64,000 nucleotides of DNA from Saitoella complicata NRRL Y-17804 (taxonomy: Eukaryota; Ascomycota; Saitoellomycetes; Saitoellales; Saitoellaceae). Shown here piece after piece: positions 10,631-24,283 of this stretch. A model generated the notes under the pieces. That model saw only the letters and a program-made list of their open reading frames with translations. It was not told the origin of the DNA and did not search any database. Numbering within the stretch: position 1 is the stretch's first letter; each line of letters opens with the position of its first letter. Location of the stretch: contig NW_017566999.1 in NCBI RefSeq assembly GCF_001661265.1, positions 124,001 through 188,000 of the forward strand. The letters are read 5' to 3'. The translations under genes and the position numbers were made by a program.

Positions 10631-12263
10631 TTACCATCCTGCTCCGTGGTACCCGTATTCCTCATCGAGGGCATCTTTGCCCATCTCGCTGACGTCCATA
10701 GCACTTGCCGCACGACGCTTGAGGACGGCGTTGGATGTCATGTGCTTCTGCTGCCTCTCCCACAACAAGTTGCGCCTAAGACTCTCACTCAGCTCGGTAG
10801 CAAGCATGTTGCGACGCGTAGTGCGAGGCGAGAGAGCCACCTGGTCGGATTGAGTAGAGGAAGAACGCTTGATCTTCATGGCACTTATGGTCTGAGGGGC
10901 CTCGTTCACGGAAGCGGCCTTGCGGGGTGCACAGGGGCTGCTGATGGGGCTAGACTGCTTGGAGGACTTGGAAGAGTCGCTCCTGGAACCACCCTCCTTG
11001 ATCGCGTCACGCTTGACCAAGAGCGCAGACAACATACTGCGGCGACTTGGCAAACCAGGACGCTCGCTCTTGCCAAACCTCACCTTGGCACGGTCCTCAA
11101 CCGAAGATCCAACAGAACCAGTGCCTTCAGAGTCCTCCCAGTCACCATCATCCTCATCTCCAGCATCGTCCTCCTCATCAGACGTATCCTCAAACACGGC
11201 GCCATCGTCTTCCTCATCCTCCTCCTCGCTGTCAGAAGCGATGGCCGAATCCTGCGCACACCTGATAATCTCCTTCTCCTCCTTGAAACTCGTACGTTTC
11301 TCCGTCTTCTTCTGCTGGACAGTACACTGTTGTCTGCGACGACGCTCAGCGTCCGAGTCGGTTTCGGAATCACTGGGCGTGCTCTTGATGAAGAATTTCT
11401 TCTCGGCGGCAGGGCGGGCAACGACGGGTACAGGAGTCGGCAATGAAGGCTTGGGAGCAATGGCAGAAACCTTTGGCAACTCAAACCCCCTGACGACACT
11501 GGAGGCCATCATAGGGGCGTCGTCCTCCTTGGACTCATCCTTGGCGGAAGTGAGGACGGACATGGCCCTCGACTTGGTCGACGCGTCAGCCGGATATGAG
11601 GTAGACGCCTTCGAGAAACCGCTCTTAACACTGGCGGCAATGGCCTCAACCTCCTTCGTCTTCTCGTCCTTCACCGTCGTAACCTGCTTGCCGGGGGCGC
11701 TGGAAGCCTGCTGCTGACCGTTCTTCTTGGCCATAGCCCTCCATGACTCGGCGTCGGCACCAACAGGTCCAAGACCCGTGACAAGCTTGTGGAAGCTCTC
11801 TGGGGTCAAGTGACGCTTTGACGATAAGTTGCGGGTGAGTGTTGGGCGAACGGGCTTGGCAGTCAATGCTGATGCTGCTGCGGCGACGACAGGTGCGGCT
11901 TCCGATGCAATAGAGTCGATCGATCTTGAGAGCGCGGGCAAGTCGTTCGCTGATTTTGAATGCGCTGCGGTGGCGGTGGTCTGTGTAGGTTCGTCGTCGT
12001 GGTCGTACATCAAAGCCTCGCGGTACCACAGACGCCAAGAAAGGTTCTCCAAACGACGTCCATTCTCGAGGTTCTCCTTGCACTTGGTGAAGACTGTAGC
12101 AGAGAAACGCGTTAGCATGCAATTCTCAAAGAAAGAGGCGAGGATGTCGGCACGTACCATTCCACATACAACTCAGGTTATCGGCGTCAATAGAGTCGAG
12201 CTTCGTGATGCCGTTGGGCGCCAACGAGAGCACAGGATCCGGAAGAGTAGCACGTCCAGGCAT
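10631..12263 (-). CDS. areA GATA-like (DUF1752) and DUF3295 domain protein
   Basis: A fungal regulatory-type protein of unknown biochemical role. Exons 12158-12263 and 10631-12093 are separated by a 64-base intron (GTACGT...CTACAG), giving about 522 residues. The start MPGRATLPDPVLSLAPNG is followed by the DUF1752 signature RRLENLSWRLWYRE. The C-terminus carries a DUF3295-like block: RRSMLSALL, an acidic region rich in Glu/Asp near the middle, RRNMLATELSESLRRNLLWE and a second hydrophobic-basic repeat AVLKRRAAS. The centre is low-complexity Ser/Ala/Lys. DUF1752 is found in fungal nitrogen and glucose regulators such as AreA and Mks1-type proteins, so a nutrient-signalling role is plausible but inferred. 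No zinc finger is present. Confidence 0.85.
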
Positions 12264-14300
12264 TATGAATTTGTGATTAATGCTTGCTGTTGACTGGTCG
12301 AAAGTCGCGCGCAGTATGCTGTGTGTAATGCAAAACGATGACGAGGAGGGCGGCAGTCAGGCGTATATGTTGAACAACAGAGAAAGATCGGTTGGCACTG
12401 GCTTGTTACCCAGCTGCGTTGGTTTAAGGTGTGTTGTTTATTTGGGGGAGTGCCGAGGAGGGGGTGGGGGGGGGCATGATCTTATATACGGCGGCGGTTC
12501 GGCGTTGGCCGGCCGGAATGTGAAAACTCGTGTGCGAGCTAAAAAGGAGCAGCAGGAAGGAAATAACGCGCGCCGAAACGAAACGAAATTCGAAGCTCAT
12601 CTCGACGGGAAAAGAGTCCGAGGAGAGAGGCGGATCGTTCCAGCTGCTCTGCTCGTCCACCGTCCTCTCGCTCGACTCTCCCCTCCAATCGACGACTGAC
12701 TCCCCAGCAAACCGTCCGCGTCATGTCCGCTACCGGAAATGACCCGACGTAGGCTTGTTGCACGTGAAGCCCAGCAGCCGATTTCCGTCCAGATCCGCCC
12801 TGCATAACGAAATCAAATGCGTTGCCCCGTAAGCCCGAGATGATCCCGACGAATAACTTCGCCTCTTTCGCCCTGTAAAGACACCTGTAGGTCAGGGTGA
12901 GAGAGGCAAGGAGAGGCGCAGCGATGGACTCCGCGCGTTCTAGACGACGAGTTGGTATTCCAACTGCCTCCCGGACAAGCTTCTCCGTGGCCGTTGGCGC
13001 TACCCCAAGGCGTGCTTCTGTCGATACCCGGCACTTTTCGCTCCTGTTGAAAGTCCTGTGACTACGGCCACCCGCATACTTTCTTACTACTTACTCCGCC
13101 CCTCCATACCCCGCCATCTGGCATAAACCGCTCTCTCCCTTGTAAACTCCCCTTTCTTGTGACCCCCAACCGCGGAGGCCTTACTCCGGCGCCTCCCCCA
13201 TCAGCTGCGTTTGCGATCTTGCTGACTCACCGGCATTTCCTCTTCCATGGCCATCTTGCGTTTGCGCGCGCTGGAAGCAAGCATCCGTCGACTCGTGCGC
13301 GATTCGACCTCCGCGGCCTCGGCAACCTTTGGCCCATGGAAGGAAGCGGCCTGGAAAAGGCGGTCGGTCAGTTCGCCGCGTTGCAATGTTCTGCCAATTT
13401 TTCGTTGGGGCATGAAAGTTGAGATCGTGTAACTTCCCAACCTTTCACTTGGTCATTACGCGCGTACAATACCGGACGTGTTCCCGTTTGAAGATACGCC
13501 CATCCTCTCTGTAAGCGGTCCTTGCACCGACACTTTGCACCGAAACCCTCGCTTGCGGGCCAGGCCGATCGCTATGCGCGCAATCGAGAATGGGACTCGT
13601 CATTCTGTGCTTACTTGACATTTCACATGATTGGCAACATCCGTGTTAAACTCGCGAGCTTGCTTTAAGTTGAGATTCCCGCCGTCATGTCGCGGAAGGA
13701 ACCTTATTCGTACGCATATCCGCTCGTATGATCATGATCTTCGTAGTGGAACGCTACAGTACATACTCCGGGTCACTCCATATAACCTCTAGAATGCTTC
13801 GGCCACGGCCGCTGAAACGTCTCGTTTTCAGGTGACTGCATGTGAGGGCGGTTGAATGTCTTGTTGATCGTATGACGCGTTCATATCGGGTGGACAATTG
13901 GGTAGTGGTCGACACAGGCGCAACCGACGGACAACAAAAGCGAGACCCTGTGATGCAACCGTCATGACAAGACCGATAAGCTGCGGGAAGCAGGACTATT
14001 CCCGTCGTCCGAGCGGCCACCGGGGGTCCTGTTTTGGTGTTGCTCGGCACTCGCGAGAGCCCCACGGGGGGGGCGACGCCTAGGGCGGGGTTAAACGGGC
14101 GATAACGGTCGTAACAAAGGCCGGAGCAAACACGCCTGAGCAGGCAGGAAGAAAAATAGCTTCACGAAACAAGACGAGTAGCATACACTCCCGGGCCCGG
14201 TTGTTACTCTGTTGTTACCGGGTGAAGCATTCACCCAGATCTAGCTACACGTGCTCCACTCGACGGGGAAGGAAGGTAGCATGCACCTCGGAAGATTCTT
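12264..14300. other. Gene-free region upstream of the DUF3295 gene
   Basis: About 2 kb without a supportable gene. It begins with the promoter and leader of the DUF3295 gene and contains a G-rich run near 12450-12476. A minus-strand frame at 13201-13440 (79 codons, Lys/Arg/Glu-rich) is open but has no recognisable domain, and I do not call it a gene. No tRNA or tandem repeat seen. Confidence 0.5.
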
Positions 14301-14570
14301 GTGCGTTGTCAGGTCAGCTCTAAGCGAGGATGATGCTATGACGATTGAATGACTTTAGCAGATGAGGCACTTTATGCAGGGAAAGGGGTATCGATGTGGT
14401 CGTGGGATGAAGTCTAAGAGAACTCGTTCTGGGAAGGAGGAGAGGGGATGAGAGATCAGCGCAAGATGTCGAGGAAGGATCCAAGGAAGTATAAGCGGAA
14501 GCTTGGTAGTGCTGCCAAAGCAGCGGCGAAACAATTAGCATAGCTAACCCGACATGCATTGTCACACGAC
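14301..14570 (+). pseudogene. Permuted copy of the 3' end of the CHY zinc-finger gene
   Basis: Two blocks match the reverse complement of 60.3-60.6 kb. Block 14301-14394 corresponds to 60312-60411 (3' flank of the CHY zinc-finger gene, roughly 85-88% identical by eye, with small indels). Block 14395-14570 corresponds to about 60420-60602 (last 47 codons, stop and start of the 3' flank; about 6 differences in 165 bases, near 96%). In the donor the coding block comes first and the flank second; here the order is reversed, so the copy is circularly permuted, with blunt or one-base overlap at the join. One base is missing inside the coding part and the old stop TAA reads CAA, so it is not a functional exon. 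It ends 17 bases from the Ind1 stop codon, in opposite orientation. Confidence 0.85.
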
Positions 14571-14587
14571 TACGACGCGCAAATAAT

Positions 14588-15651
14588 CTAAGTGAACTTC
14601 TCAATGATGGCGGAAGCTATCTTCCTGTAAGCCTGCGCATAAACACTTTCCGGTTCAGCAACCACAGTCGGTTTCCCTTCATCTGCATGTTGGCAGATAC
14701 TCGCGTGAAGCGGTACATCCCCGATAACACTCAATCCATGCTTCTCCGCTGTCCGTACGACACCTTCCGTACCAAAGATATGCGTATGCGTTGAGCAGTT
14801 TGGACAAACGAAGACACTCATGTTCTGTACCATGCCGATAACAGGCGTGTCCGTCTTCTTGAACATGTTGAGCCCCTTCACGGCATCAATCAGGGCGATA
14901 TCCTGCGGTGTAGAAACAATGATAGCACCATCTAGAATAATCCGTTGGATGATAGTAAGTTGCACATCACCAGTACCAGGTGGCATGTCAATGATCAGGT
15001 AGTCCAGCCCTCCCCACTCAACCTCGTGGAGGAGCTGTTGCATTGCCTTCTGAACCATTGCTCCTCGCCATACTACAGGTGCCTCCTCGCCCACCAGGTA
15101 GCCCATAGACATGGATTTCAAACCATAGTTAGACATTGGCAAAAGCTGGTTGTTTTCTGACAGACGAGGTTCGCCAGACAACTTCAACAGCTTGGGGATA
15201 GATGGCCCGAAGATGTCAGCATCAAGGATACCAACACGCTTTCCAGCCTGTGCCAGTGCAAGCGCAGTGTTTACTTCAATATCTGGTCAGTATATGTGAC
15301 TTATGACCCTGATTAATAGAGCACACCTGATACTGTCGATTTTCCCACACCACCCTTCGCCGAGGATACCGCAATGATCCTGTCCACGCCAGGCAGCTTG
15401 CGTTTCGTTGGTAGTCCGCGTTGCATTCTAGGAAGGGTAGGAGGTGCACCGCTCCGAGGCAAGCCCTGAACAAGTTTATTAGTAGTCGTCTTCGCGGATC
15501 AACGGCGATCCTGGCTCACCAGAGGATTCTCGTGTAGGACTATCCGTGCGGAAGAAAACAACCGTGCGAAGCTGTCCGGCCTTTTAATGAGACATGCTGT
15601 CCGATTGAGAGAACGGCATGCCGGTGCTATTGATCTGATTTGGAAGGCCAT
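14588..15651 (-). CDS. IND1: Mitochondrial Fe-S P-loop NTPase Ind1/NUBPL (Mrp family)
   Basis: Delivers iron-sulfur clusters to respiratory complex I in the mitochondrial matrix. Exons 15520-15651, 15327-15465 and 14588-15273 give about 318 residues. The first 40 residues are Arg/Ser/Ala-rich without acids, a typical presequence (MAFQIRSIAPACRS). Next come the deviant Walker A (SAKGGVGKST), GILDADIFGPSIPKL, the YLIIDMPPGTGD switch and the cluster-ligand CPNC motif. The second intron is best ended at an unusual AAG acceptor, which restores GKSTVSVN exactly. It is divergent from BFR2 with about 200 bases between starts, a likely shared promoter. Its presence implies the organism has complex I. 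Confidence 0.93.
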
Positions 15652-15854
15652 TTTGCTCTCGCACTGGCAGGCAACGTGCCTATGTACGTACGAGCAGTTG
15701 CCGTATCGAGAGGTGGCGCGGGTGGCTCGGCAGGCAACAATTGCCCCCGGTTCAAAAAAGTTAGAATTCACGTCAACCGGTGCTTCACGAGAAGAAGTGA
15801 AGTGAAGGCGGACAGCCGAAGTCCAGAAAATAACAAGATCACTGACGACACATA

Positions 15855-17336
15855 ATGGCTGGCAAATCTCTGGCTGAGCGTATGGCTGAGTTGGCCAATC
15901 CGGCTCCTCTCGATTACGACCCGGAAGCAATTGATGATCCTTTCACTAAAGCCCGAGGTGGCTCCGACGACGAATCCGATGTCGACCAGGGCGATATTCG
16001 CGAGCACTATGTTACCGTCAGCAAGAGTAAACTCCGACAAGACGACCATATTCTCGACGATCCCCGATATGCAGGCAAGCGCTCGAGTCGTAAGGCGGCT
16101 CTCGGTGAAGACACCTTCAAGGCCATGAGTGAGGATGACGAAGATCTTGAGGGAGAAGAATCCGATGAGGAGGATGTTTCTGGTTTCATCGATGATAAAG
16201 CCGAGGAGAGCGAGGAGGGATCGGACGACGGCGAGTCCGGCAGTGATGAGGAAGCATTCGAAGGCGGAGAAGAGGATGATGAAGAGGACGAGGATGGTGA
16301 TGACAAGAACGACGAGCTCCGCAAGATGATGGCCGAGGAGCAGAAGAGTCTTGTGCTAAACATCACGCAGACGGCCAAGGCCGAGGCGGAGAAGGGCAGA
16401 CATGTCAAGAGCCAGATGAAGATTTACGATTCCCTCCTCGACTCCAGAATCAAGCTCCAGAAGGGTTTGGCTGCCGTCAACACCTTCCCTCAGGGCGATG
16501 CTTTCGCGACTTTCGTCGATGAGGAGTCTGCAGATGCGATCAAGGATGCCGAGGCGCTCGCCCTGTCGCTCATTGACAACCTGTTTGATTTGCGCATGGA
16601 GTTCATGAGGGAGGCTGACGGTATGGAAATTGATGGTGATGCATGCCAGAGCAGGAAGAGAAAGAGAGACGATGATGACTCCGTCGACTTGAACAACATC
16701 TGGAGCGACTTCCAGGCGTTAGACGAGCAGTTCCAGGGATGGCAAGAGTCAACCCTTACGAAGTGGTCTAACAAGGTCCAAGCAGCCTCCGGTGTGCCGT
16801 TAAATAAGAAATTCAAGGCCGTCAACCAGGGCATTCTCGCACAAATCCAGGAGACTTTGTCTGATAAGGACCGTCTCGTCCAGAGAACCAGGCTGAACCG
16901 AAGCAACAACAAGATTCTGGGTGCAGAGGAGGAGGACAAGACTAGCAAGGATGCAACCGACGAACACCTCCGCAACTTCAATTCCGAGATTTTCGATGAT
17001 ACCGACTTTTACCAGGGAATGCTTAAGGAGCTCATCGATAGACGTATGCTTGATTCAGGAAACGGTACCGGAACACAGTGGGCCGCCATCAAGCAGCCGA
17101 AGCAGAAGAAGGCGAATGTCGACACGAAGGCATCGAAGGGTAGAAAGCTGAGATATCACGTTCATGAGAAGCTTCAGAGCTTTATGGCACCTATTCCTAC
17201 GGCACAGTGGCATGATGAGCAGATTGATGAGTTGTTTGCAAGTCTTTTGGGGCAGCGTGTACGCGTGGATGAGGAGGAGGAGAAGGAAGCTGAAGTGGAG
17301 GTCATCCCAGACGATGGTCTCCGTATCTTTGGATAG
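15855..17336 (+). CDS. BFR2: Bfr2/AATF, small-subunit ribosome biogenesis factor
   Basis: Nucleolar protein of the SSU processome needed for early pre-18S rRNA cleavage. It is a single exon of 493 residues starting MAGKSLAERMAELANPAP, the usual AATF/Bfr2 opening with the DYDPE and DDP motifs. Residues about 85-155 are almost wholly acidic (Glu/Asp/Ser/Gly). The AATF leucine-zipper-like region follows (NITQTAKAEAEKG, IKLQKGLAAVN), and the C-terminal TRAUB domain ends in FMAPIPTAQWHDEQIDELF. Length fits fungal homologues. It is tail to tail with the Saf4-like gene, 107 bases between stops. Confidence 0.93.
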   Translation: MAGKSLAERMAELANPAPLDYDPEAIDDPFTKARGGSDDESDVDQGDIREHYVTVSKSKLRQDDHILDDPRYAGKRSSRKAALGEDTFKAMSEDDEDLEGEESDEEDVSGFIDDKAEESEEGSDDGESGSDEEAFEGGEEDDEEDEDGDDKNDELRKMMAEEQKSLVLNITQTAKAEAEKGRHVKSQMKIYDSLLDSRIKLQKGLAAVNTFPQGDAFATFVDEESADAIKDAEALALSLIDNLFDLRMEFMREADGMEIDGDACQSRKRKRDDDDSVDLNNIWSDFQALDEQFQGWQESTLTKWSNKVQAASGVPLNKKFKAVNQGILAQIQETLSDKDRLVQRTRLNRSNNKILGAEEEDKTSKDATDEHLRNFNSEIFDDTDFYQGMLKELIDRRMLDSGNGTGTQWAAIKQPKQKKANVDTKASKGRKLRYHVHEKLQSFMAPIPTAQWHDEQIDELFASLLGQRVRVDEEEEKEAEVEVIPDDGLRIFG

Positions 17337-17443
17337 ATCCATATCTAAACAAATCGAAAGTTCTCACAAAACGACAGTGTAACGCCCCAGTCCCCGTTGT
17401 CCTGTTATTCCTTTGCCCTATAATCAAATGGACCTCCATAACC

Positions 17444-18513
17444 TCAACCCTCTTCGTCATCCGAGCCATAGGCAACCAAACATGGACTTGACCTTTCACT
17501 GCTGTTCTCACTTCTTAACGAACTTTCCTTGTTTTTTCCTTTACCAACCATAACGCCCGCTGGCAGGGTCGTCTTCTCATCTTCCAATACACCTGCCTTG
17601 TTCACAAAGGGATCTTTTGACAAACGAGCATTGGCCACAACTTCCTGTTGCAACCTCTCTCTAGTAGTAGCGGGTGCCGTCGCTTTTCTTTTCGCACGAG
17701 GAAACATGGCTCCTGCTAGTACATTCCGTTTCTTTGATGCTTCATCCGTCGCTTGCAGAGCACCAAACTCAACAAGGGCAGCCCTCCTGGCGTCCATCGG
17801 TGATTCATCCAGCAATTTGATGGACAAACTGTTCCGCTTCTGGATTTCTTCTGCTTCGGCAGCCTTTGCCCGTAAAACCTTCTTGTCGGTCCTGAACACG
17901 TTTCTCATCCTCCTGGATTGAGTGTAAGGGTCCGCCCATTGCCGTTCGCTTTCATTAGCTAGATCCGCGATCCTCGGTGCTGCTTCCTTGCCTTTCCTCA
18001 CGTCTTCGGATTCCTTTTCTATTCGCGCAAACGGATCACTTGCTAGCCTTTCGGCTTCTGCCGCGTCTTTAATCTTGATAACTCCCGCTTCCGCGGCATC
18101 CCATTCCTCTGCTTTCTTTTTGCCACCTAAAATGACATCGTATGTGGTTTCCTTGGGGTTTGTATGGATCTCCAGCCAACTTTGACAGCATGCTGTTTTC
18201 ATCCGGAAGCTCCATATTGGCGTTGTATAGTACGCTCCTGCTTTCTTCTTCTCTGCATTGAATCGAACACCTTGTGCGATGAGCGTGTCGCAATTGGTGC
18301 ACCAAACATGGAACGGAAGCTCAAACCGGACAATCAAAATTCTGCAGGAATGTCAGCGTCAATGTGAGAAACTTCCAACTATACATTTTACCCTTTGTCT
18401 AGCTTCCGTGCCCGATCACCCAACGCATGAGTACCGGCGTATCCATTGAGCGTCTTGTGCTTCTTCGGATCAAAATCTGGAGGATAGTATTTGCCGTATC
18501 CAAAGCCTTGCAT
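17444..18513 (-). CDS. Saf4/CCDC130 (Yju2-Cwc16 family) splicing factor
   Basis: Spliceosome-associated protein of the CCDC94/CCDC130 family. Exons 18392-18513 and 17444-18341, with a 50-base intron (GTAAAA...CTGCAG), give about 339 residues. Exon 1 encodes MQGFGYGKYYPPDFDPKKH and LGDRARKLDKG, a very conserved family start. Exon 2 gives ILIVRFELPFHVWCTNC, IAQGVRFNAEKKK and FRMKTACCQSWLEIHTNP. The C-terminus is polar, with helical Glu/Arg/Lys-rich stretches and a late KDPFVNKAG segment. The FNAEKKK...YYTTPIW form fits the CCDC130 (Saf4) branch rather than Yju2 itself. Confidence 0.9.
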
Positions 18514-19213
18514 TCCGCTGATGGTTGTGTCGTATCAAGGTGGTATGGTATGTGACGCATTCACACCTGGGAGCTCAAATGGAGAGTCAACGTTACAGGG
18601 ACAAGATACATGATATGACGCAGCCAGATATTATTTGGGTCTTGATCATTCCACACCCCATTTTCTTCATTTCACACCCCAGCGCCAACAAAAAACTCAG
18701 GATATCTCGCCAACCGCAAATCGGATCTCGGAGGGTAGAGAGTATATAGACTGATAAAAGTCCCCTGAATCCGTTCCCACCTTCATATTCGGATTTGAAG
18801 GTTCCTGGGAGAAGATACCAACTGTTTCTCACCTCTCAGCCCGGCGCTGCGGCTGGTGTGGCACAGCGCATATATGCATAAATCTGCACATCACATCTCA
18901 GCAGTATTTGGCAGAGTACAGCAGCTGGTGGAGTGAAATCTGCGAGTTAAAGGTATCAGGATATTCACAAAGGTACTCTCTATCTCTCTACGCTCTTACC
19001 GTATTCCCAAGTTCAATGGCTGTTGAGATATCTTTGAAATTGTGAGTGCGCCGGGGTGTGGTATGAAGATTGAGGGGTGTGGAATGATCAGAACCCTATT
19101 ATTTTTGGCCAGTAAGTGACCTCTAAAGCTATAGCCAACCCAGATAACCTAAACCCAATGAACAAACCCAAATACAAATCTAATGAATAATGATGCAAGA
19201 AGGAACCTCAAAG
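18514..19213. other. Intergenic region between Saf4 and DBP2 carrying an inverted-repeat element
   Basis: About 700 bases made up of the Saf4 promoter, a roughly 490-bp inverted-repeat element (18622-19111, listed separately) and about 100 bases of DBP2 3' flank. No protein-coding signal. Confidence 0.6.
18622..19111. mobile_element. MITE-like element with long terminal inverted repeats
   Basis: The left arm, about 18622-18710, and the right arm, about 19021-19111, are inverted copies: gccag/ggccag ends, an identical core tgatcattccacacccc, a second CACACCCC block, a GCGCC and a final gatatctc, in the same order and spacing. Arm identity is about 70% overall and perfect in the core. The centre of about 310 bases has no coding capacity. 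Size, lack of a gene and long inverted arms fit a non-autonomous DNA element, but I see no clear target-site duplication, so a host hairpin cannot be excluded. Confidence 0.6.
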
Positions 19214-21995
<2,782 letters not shown>

Positions 21996-23839
21996 ATGAA
22001 ACGTTCCCTTGGCGATATTCTCTTGGCAGATACGGAGATTGTTGAGGAGGAGTCCGATGTTGAATTGTCAGATGCCGAGCCCGTTGAGGAGGCCGTAGAC
22101 TCTTCCTTTTGCGCTGAGTATGTATGCTCGGTTTCGTGTGCCAGGAGTCAATGCTGACAGAAACGCCCAGATGCCAAGATCAGCCGGCAGTTGTCGAGTG
22201 TCAAAACTGTGACGAGAACTTCTGTGATGTTTGTGGGAAATTTCTGCACCGTACCGGCAAGCGGAAAGCTCACGAGTTCCGTCCGTTGAAGGCGGAAGAG
22301 ACCGCCAATGGCCATTCACTGGTCGCCGAGCCCAAGAAAGCAACAGAAGCTTCGGCATCAAAAGAGACACAACTGGAGGACGACGAGGATGACGTTAACT
22401 TGCCTGGCGTTCACTCCGTGGGTTCGTCCTCCACCTTCGGCGACTGGCTCACCTCCAGAGCAAAGCACATCCCCCTTCGTCTTACCCACGAAGAGCGCAA
22501 GTACCTCCGACTACTTGAGGCTGCTCTCAGCGTTTCTGAGTACACCGACAAGGTTGACATTCTTGCCATGTACTCCTCCCGCGCAAAGCGTGTCGTCGCC
22601 CAGCTTAAGGACATGTGCGCAACCCTCGCCGGTCTCGTCGTCGCCAGTGACATGAAAGCAGGACAAGAGCTCTTTCAGGATAAGGACTACGAAGAGAATT
22701 CGGAATTTTTCCAGACTATCTTTGAGCTTGGGAGAAGGTACAAGATTCAGAACCCGGACAAGATGCGGAATACATACGGCAAGATGATGTACATGGTTCA
22801 GGACTCGATGAACCCTGAGGTGGAGGAGACACTCGGCTTTAACCTCTACAAACCTATCGAGACGGTACACAGTTTTCTCGCAGATCGCGACGCTCTTGAT
22901 CTATTGAAGGAGGACATCATCGTCCATGCTACAAGGGAGGTTGTACCTGAAGGCAAGAAGCGGACTCAAATCCAAACCGAAATCAAACAAAAAGAACGTG
23001 CGATCGAGATCCTAAGCAAGAAGCATGCTAGCCCAAAGATCAGCCGGGAGGATATCAGACAATGCTTGTACGCTCTCGGAGACAACCACGCATACCTCAG
23101 AGCTAACCGGGATCCTTGCGATAAGATGAGAGCACTTCTACAGCAGTATTTCAGCCCTGAGAAGCCTGATTCCGAGTTCCACCTCTCCATCCAAGCTGGT
23201 AGGGGAGGAGCTCGTCTCAGTCACTCGCACCAGAAGCAATACTATTACGTCAACCAGTCATTGTCGCTATGGTCCTCGATCATGCACGAGATGTACATGC
23301 TTTGGTCCCTCTCTGACAGTGATCTACTCTCATCACGGACACGGTATAGATTGACCGACACTGGTCAGGGTCTCAATCGTGTTCAGGCTTGTCCGGGACT
23401 GTCGAGGGCGATGCACTCCATCTTGTCGAAGGCGCAGCAAAAGGCAGGAACCTGGATTGGAAGTTCGGTTATTCACCTCGGAGACCACAACGTACCGAAC
23501 GCCCTTTTGTTCATTGACAAATACCTTCAGGTGCCACGAATCTTGAACCCCATCACGATTGCCGTCGAGGAGTTGGAGAGGATCGCGAGAGACCCGTTCA
23601 TTCATGGATATATCGAGGAGTCCTTTGGCGGTGTTGAGACATTGAAGAAGACCATCCTGTCTGACTTTTTCAAGCACGGATTTGATGGTTCTGGAGCTGA
23701 CAACTTCTTCGATGCTGGGTCGTGTATCGACGGCAGATTGACGTCTGCGTGGAATTGGTGCAACACCATCTCGAAGAAACCATACTACAGGATATTATTG
23801 ATGGCGGGATTTGCTGGATTCGATGGAGATGGCTTCTGA
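21996..23839 (+). CDS. B-box zinc finger plus DUF2009 protein
   Basis: Conserved eukaryotic protein of unknown function (UPF0652/DUF2009 family). Exons 21996-22117 and 22171-23839, with a 53-base intron (GTATGT...GCCCAG), give about 596 residues. Splicing joins SSFCAE to CQDQP and completes a B-box-like zinc site: CAEC, then CQNC, CDVC and LHRTGKRKAHEF, near residues 38-78. Residues about 125-590 are the DUF2009 region, starting FGDWLTSRAKHIPLRLTHEE and containing DILAMYSSRAKRV, QYYYVNQSLSLWSSIMHEM and a terminal FAGFDGDGF. The family is found in fungi and plants. No enzymatic motif is evident. Confidence 0.88.
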
Positions 23840-24283
23840 AGCGGGACTTGATACACGTGTGCGTTGACAACAAGAGAAAGGACACCTTATCAGCGGTATA
23901 ACTACACTAGACTCGGTAACAATATCTATCTCTCTACATCCACTAGACCGATGCCGCATCGACGATCCATTCACACTCCGCGGAGCTCTTGGGCTTTGGC
24001 GGTCAATTGCGTGCAGCCTGGGCGTACGCGCGCGCTTGCGGTTAAACCTTCCGAATTCCGCAGGGGTCGCGACTGGTCCATACGGCAAAGCTTGTGCAAC
24101 CGAATTATCGAAAGCGAGGGAGGATGACCTAAAGTTACTAGGAGACGGATGAAAGACGCCCGAAGGATGTCAAGATGAACCATGTGGACGATACAAAGCT
24201 TGCGTAAGCCGGATTTTCTTAAGGAGGCCATGTTTGTCCACTGTCTCCATCACCATCACAACGACCACGTTTGATCCAGCGTC
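23840..24283. other. Intergenic: 3' flank of DUF2009 gene and promoter of GNAT gene
   Basis: 444 bases with no gene or repeat recognised. Confidence 0.5.

Noticed and set aside
10613-11717. Overlapping plus-strand open frames of 277 and 265 codons
   Set aside because: Antisense to the DUF3295 protein; Ser/Leu-rich products mirror the acidic and Ser-rich coding sequence.
13201-13440. 79-codon minus-strand frame rich in Lys, Arg and Glu
   Set aside because: No family, no splice context, isolated in a gene-free stretch; chance frames of this size are common at this base composition.
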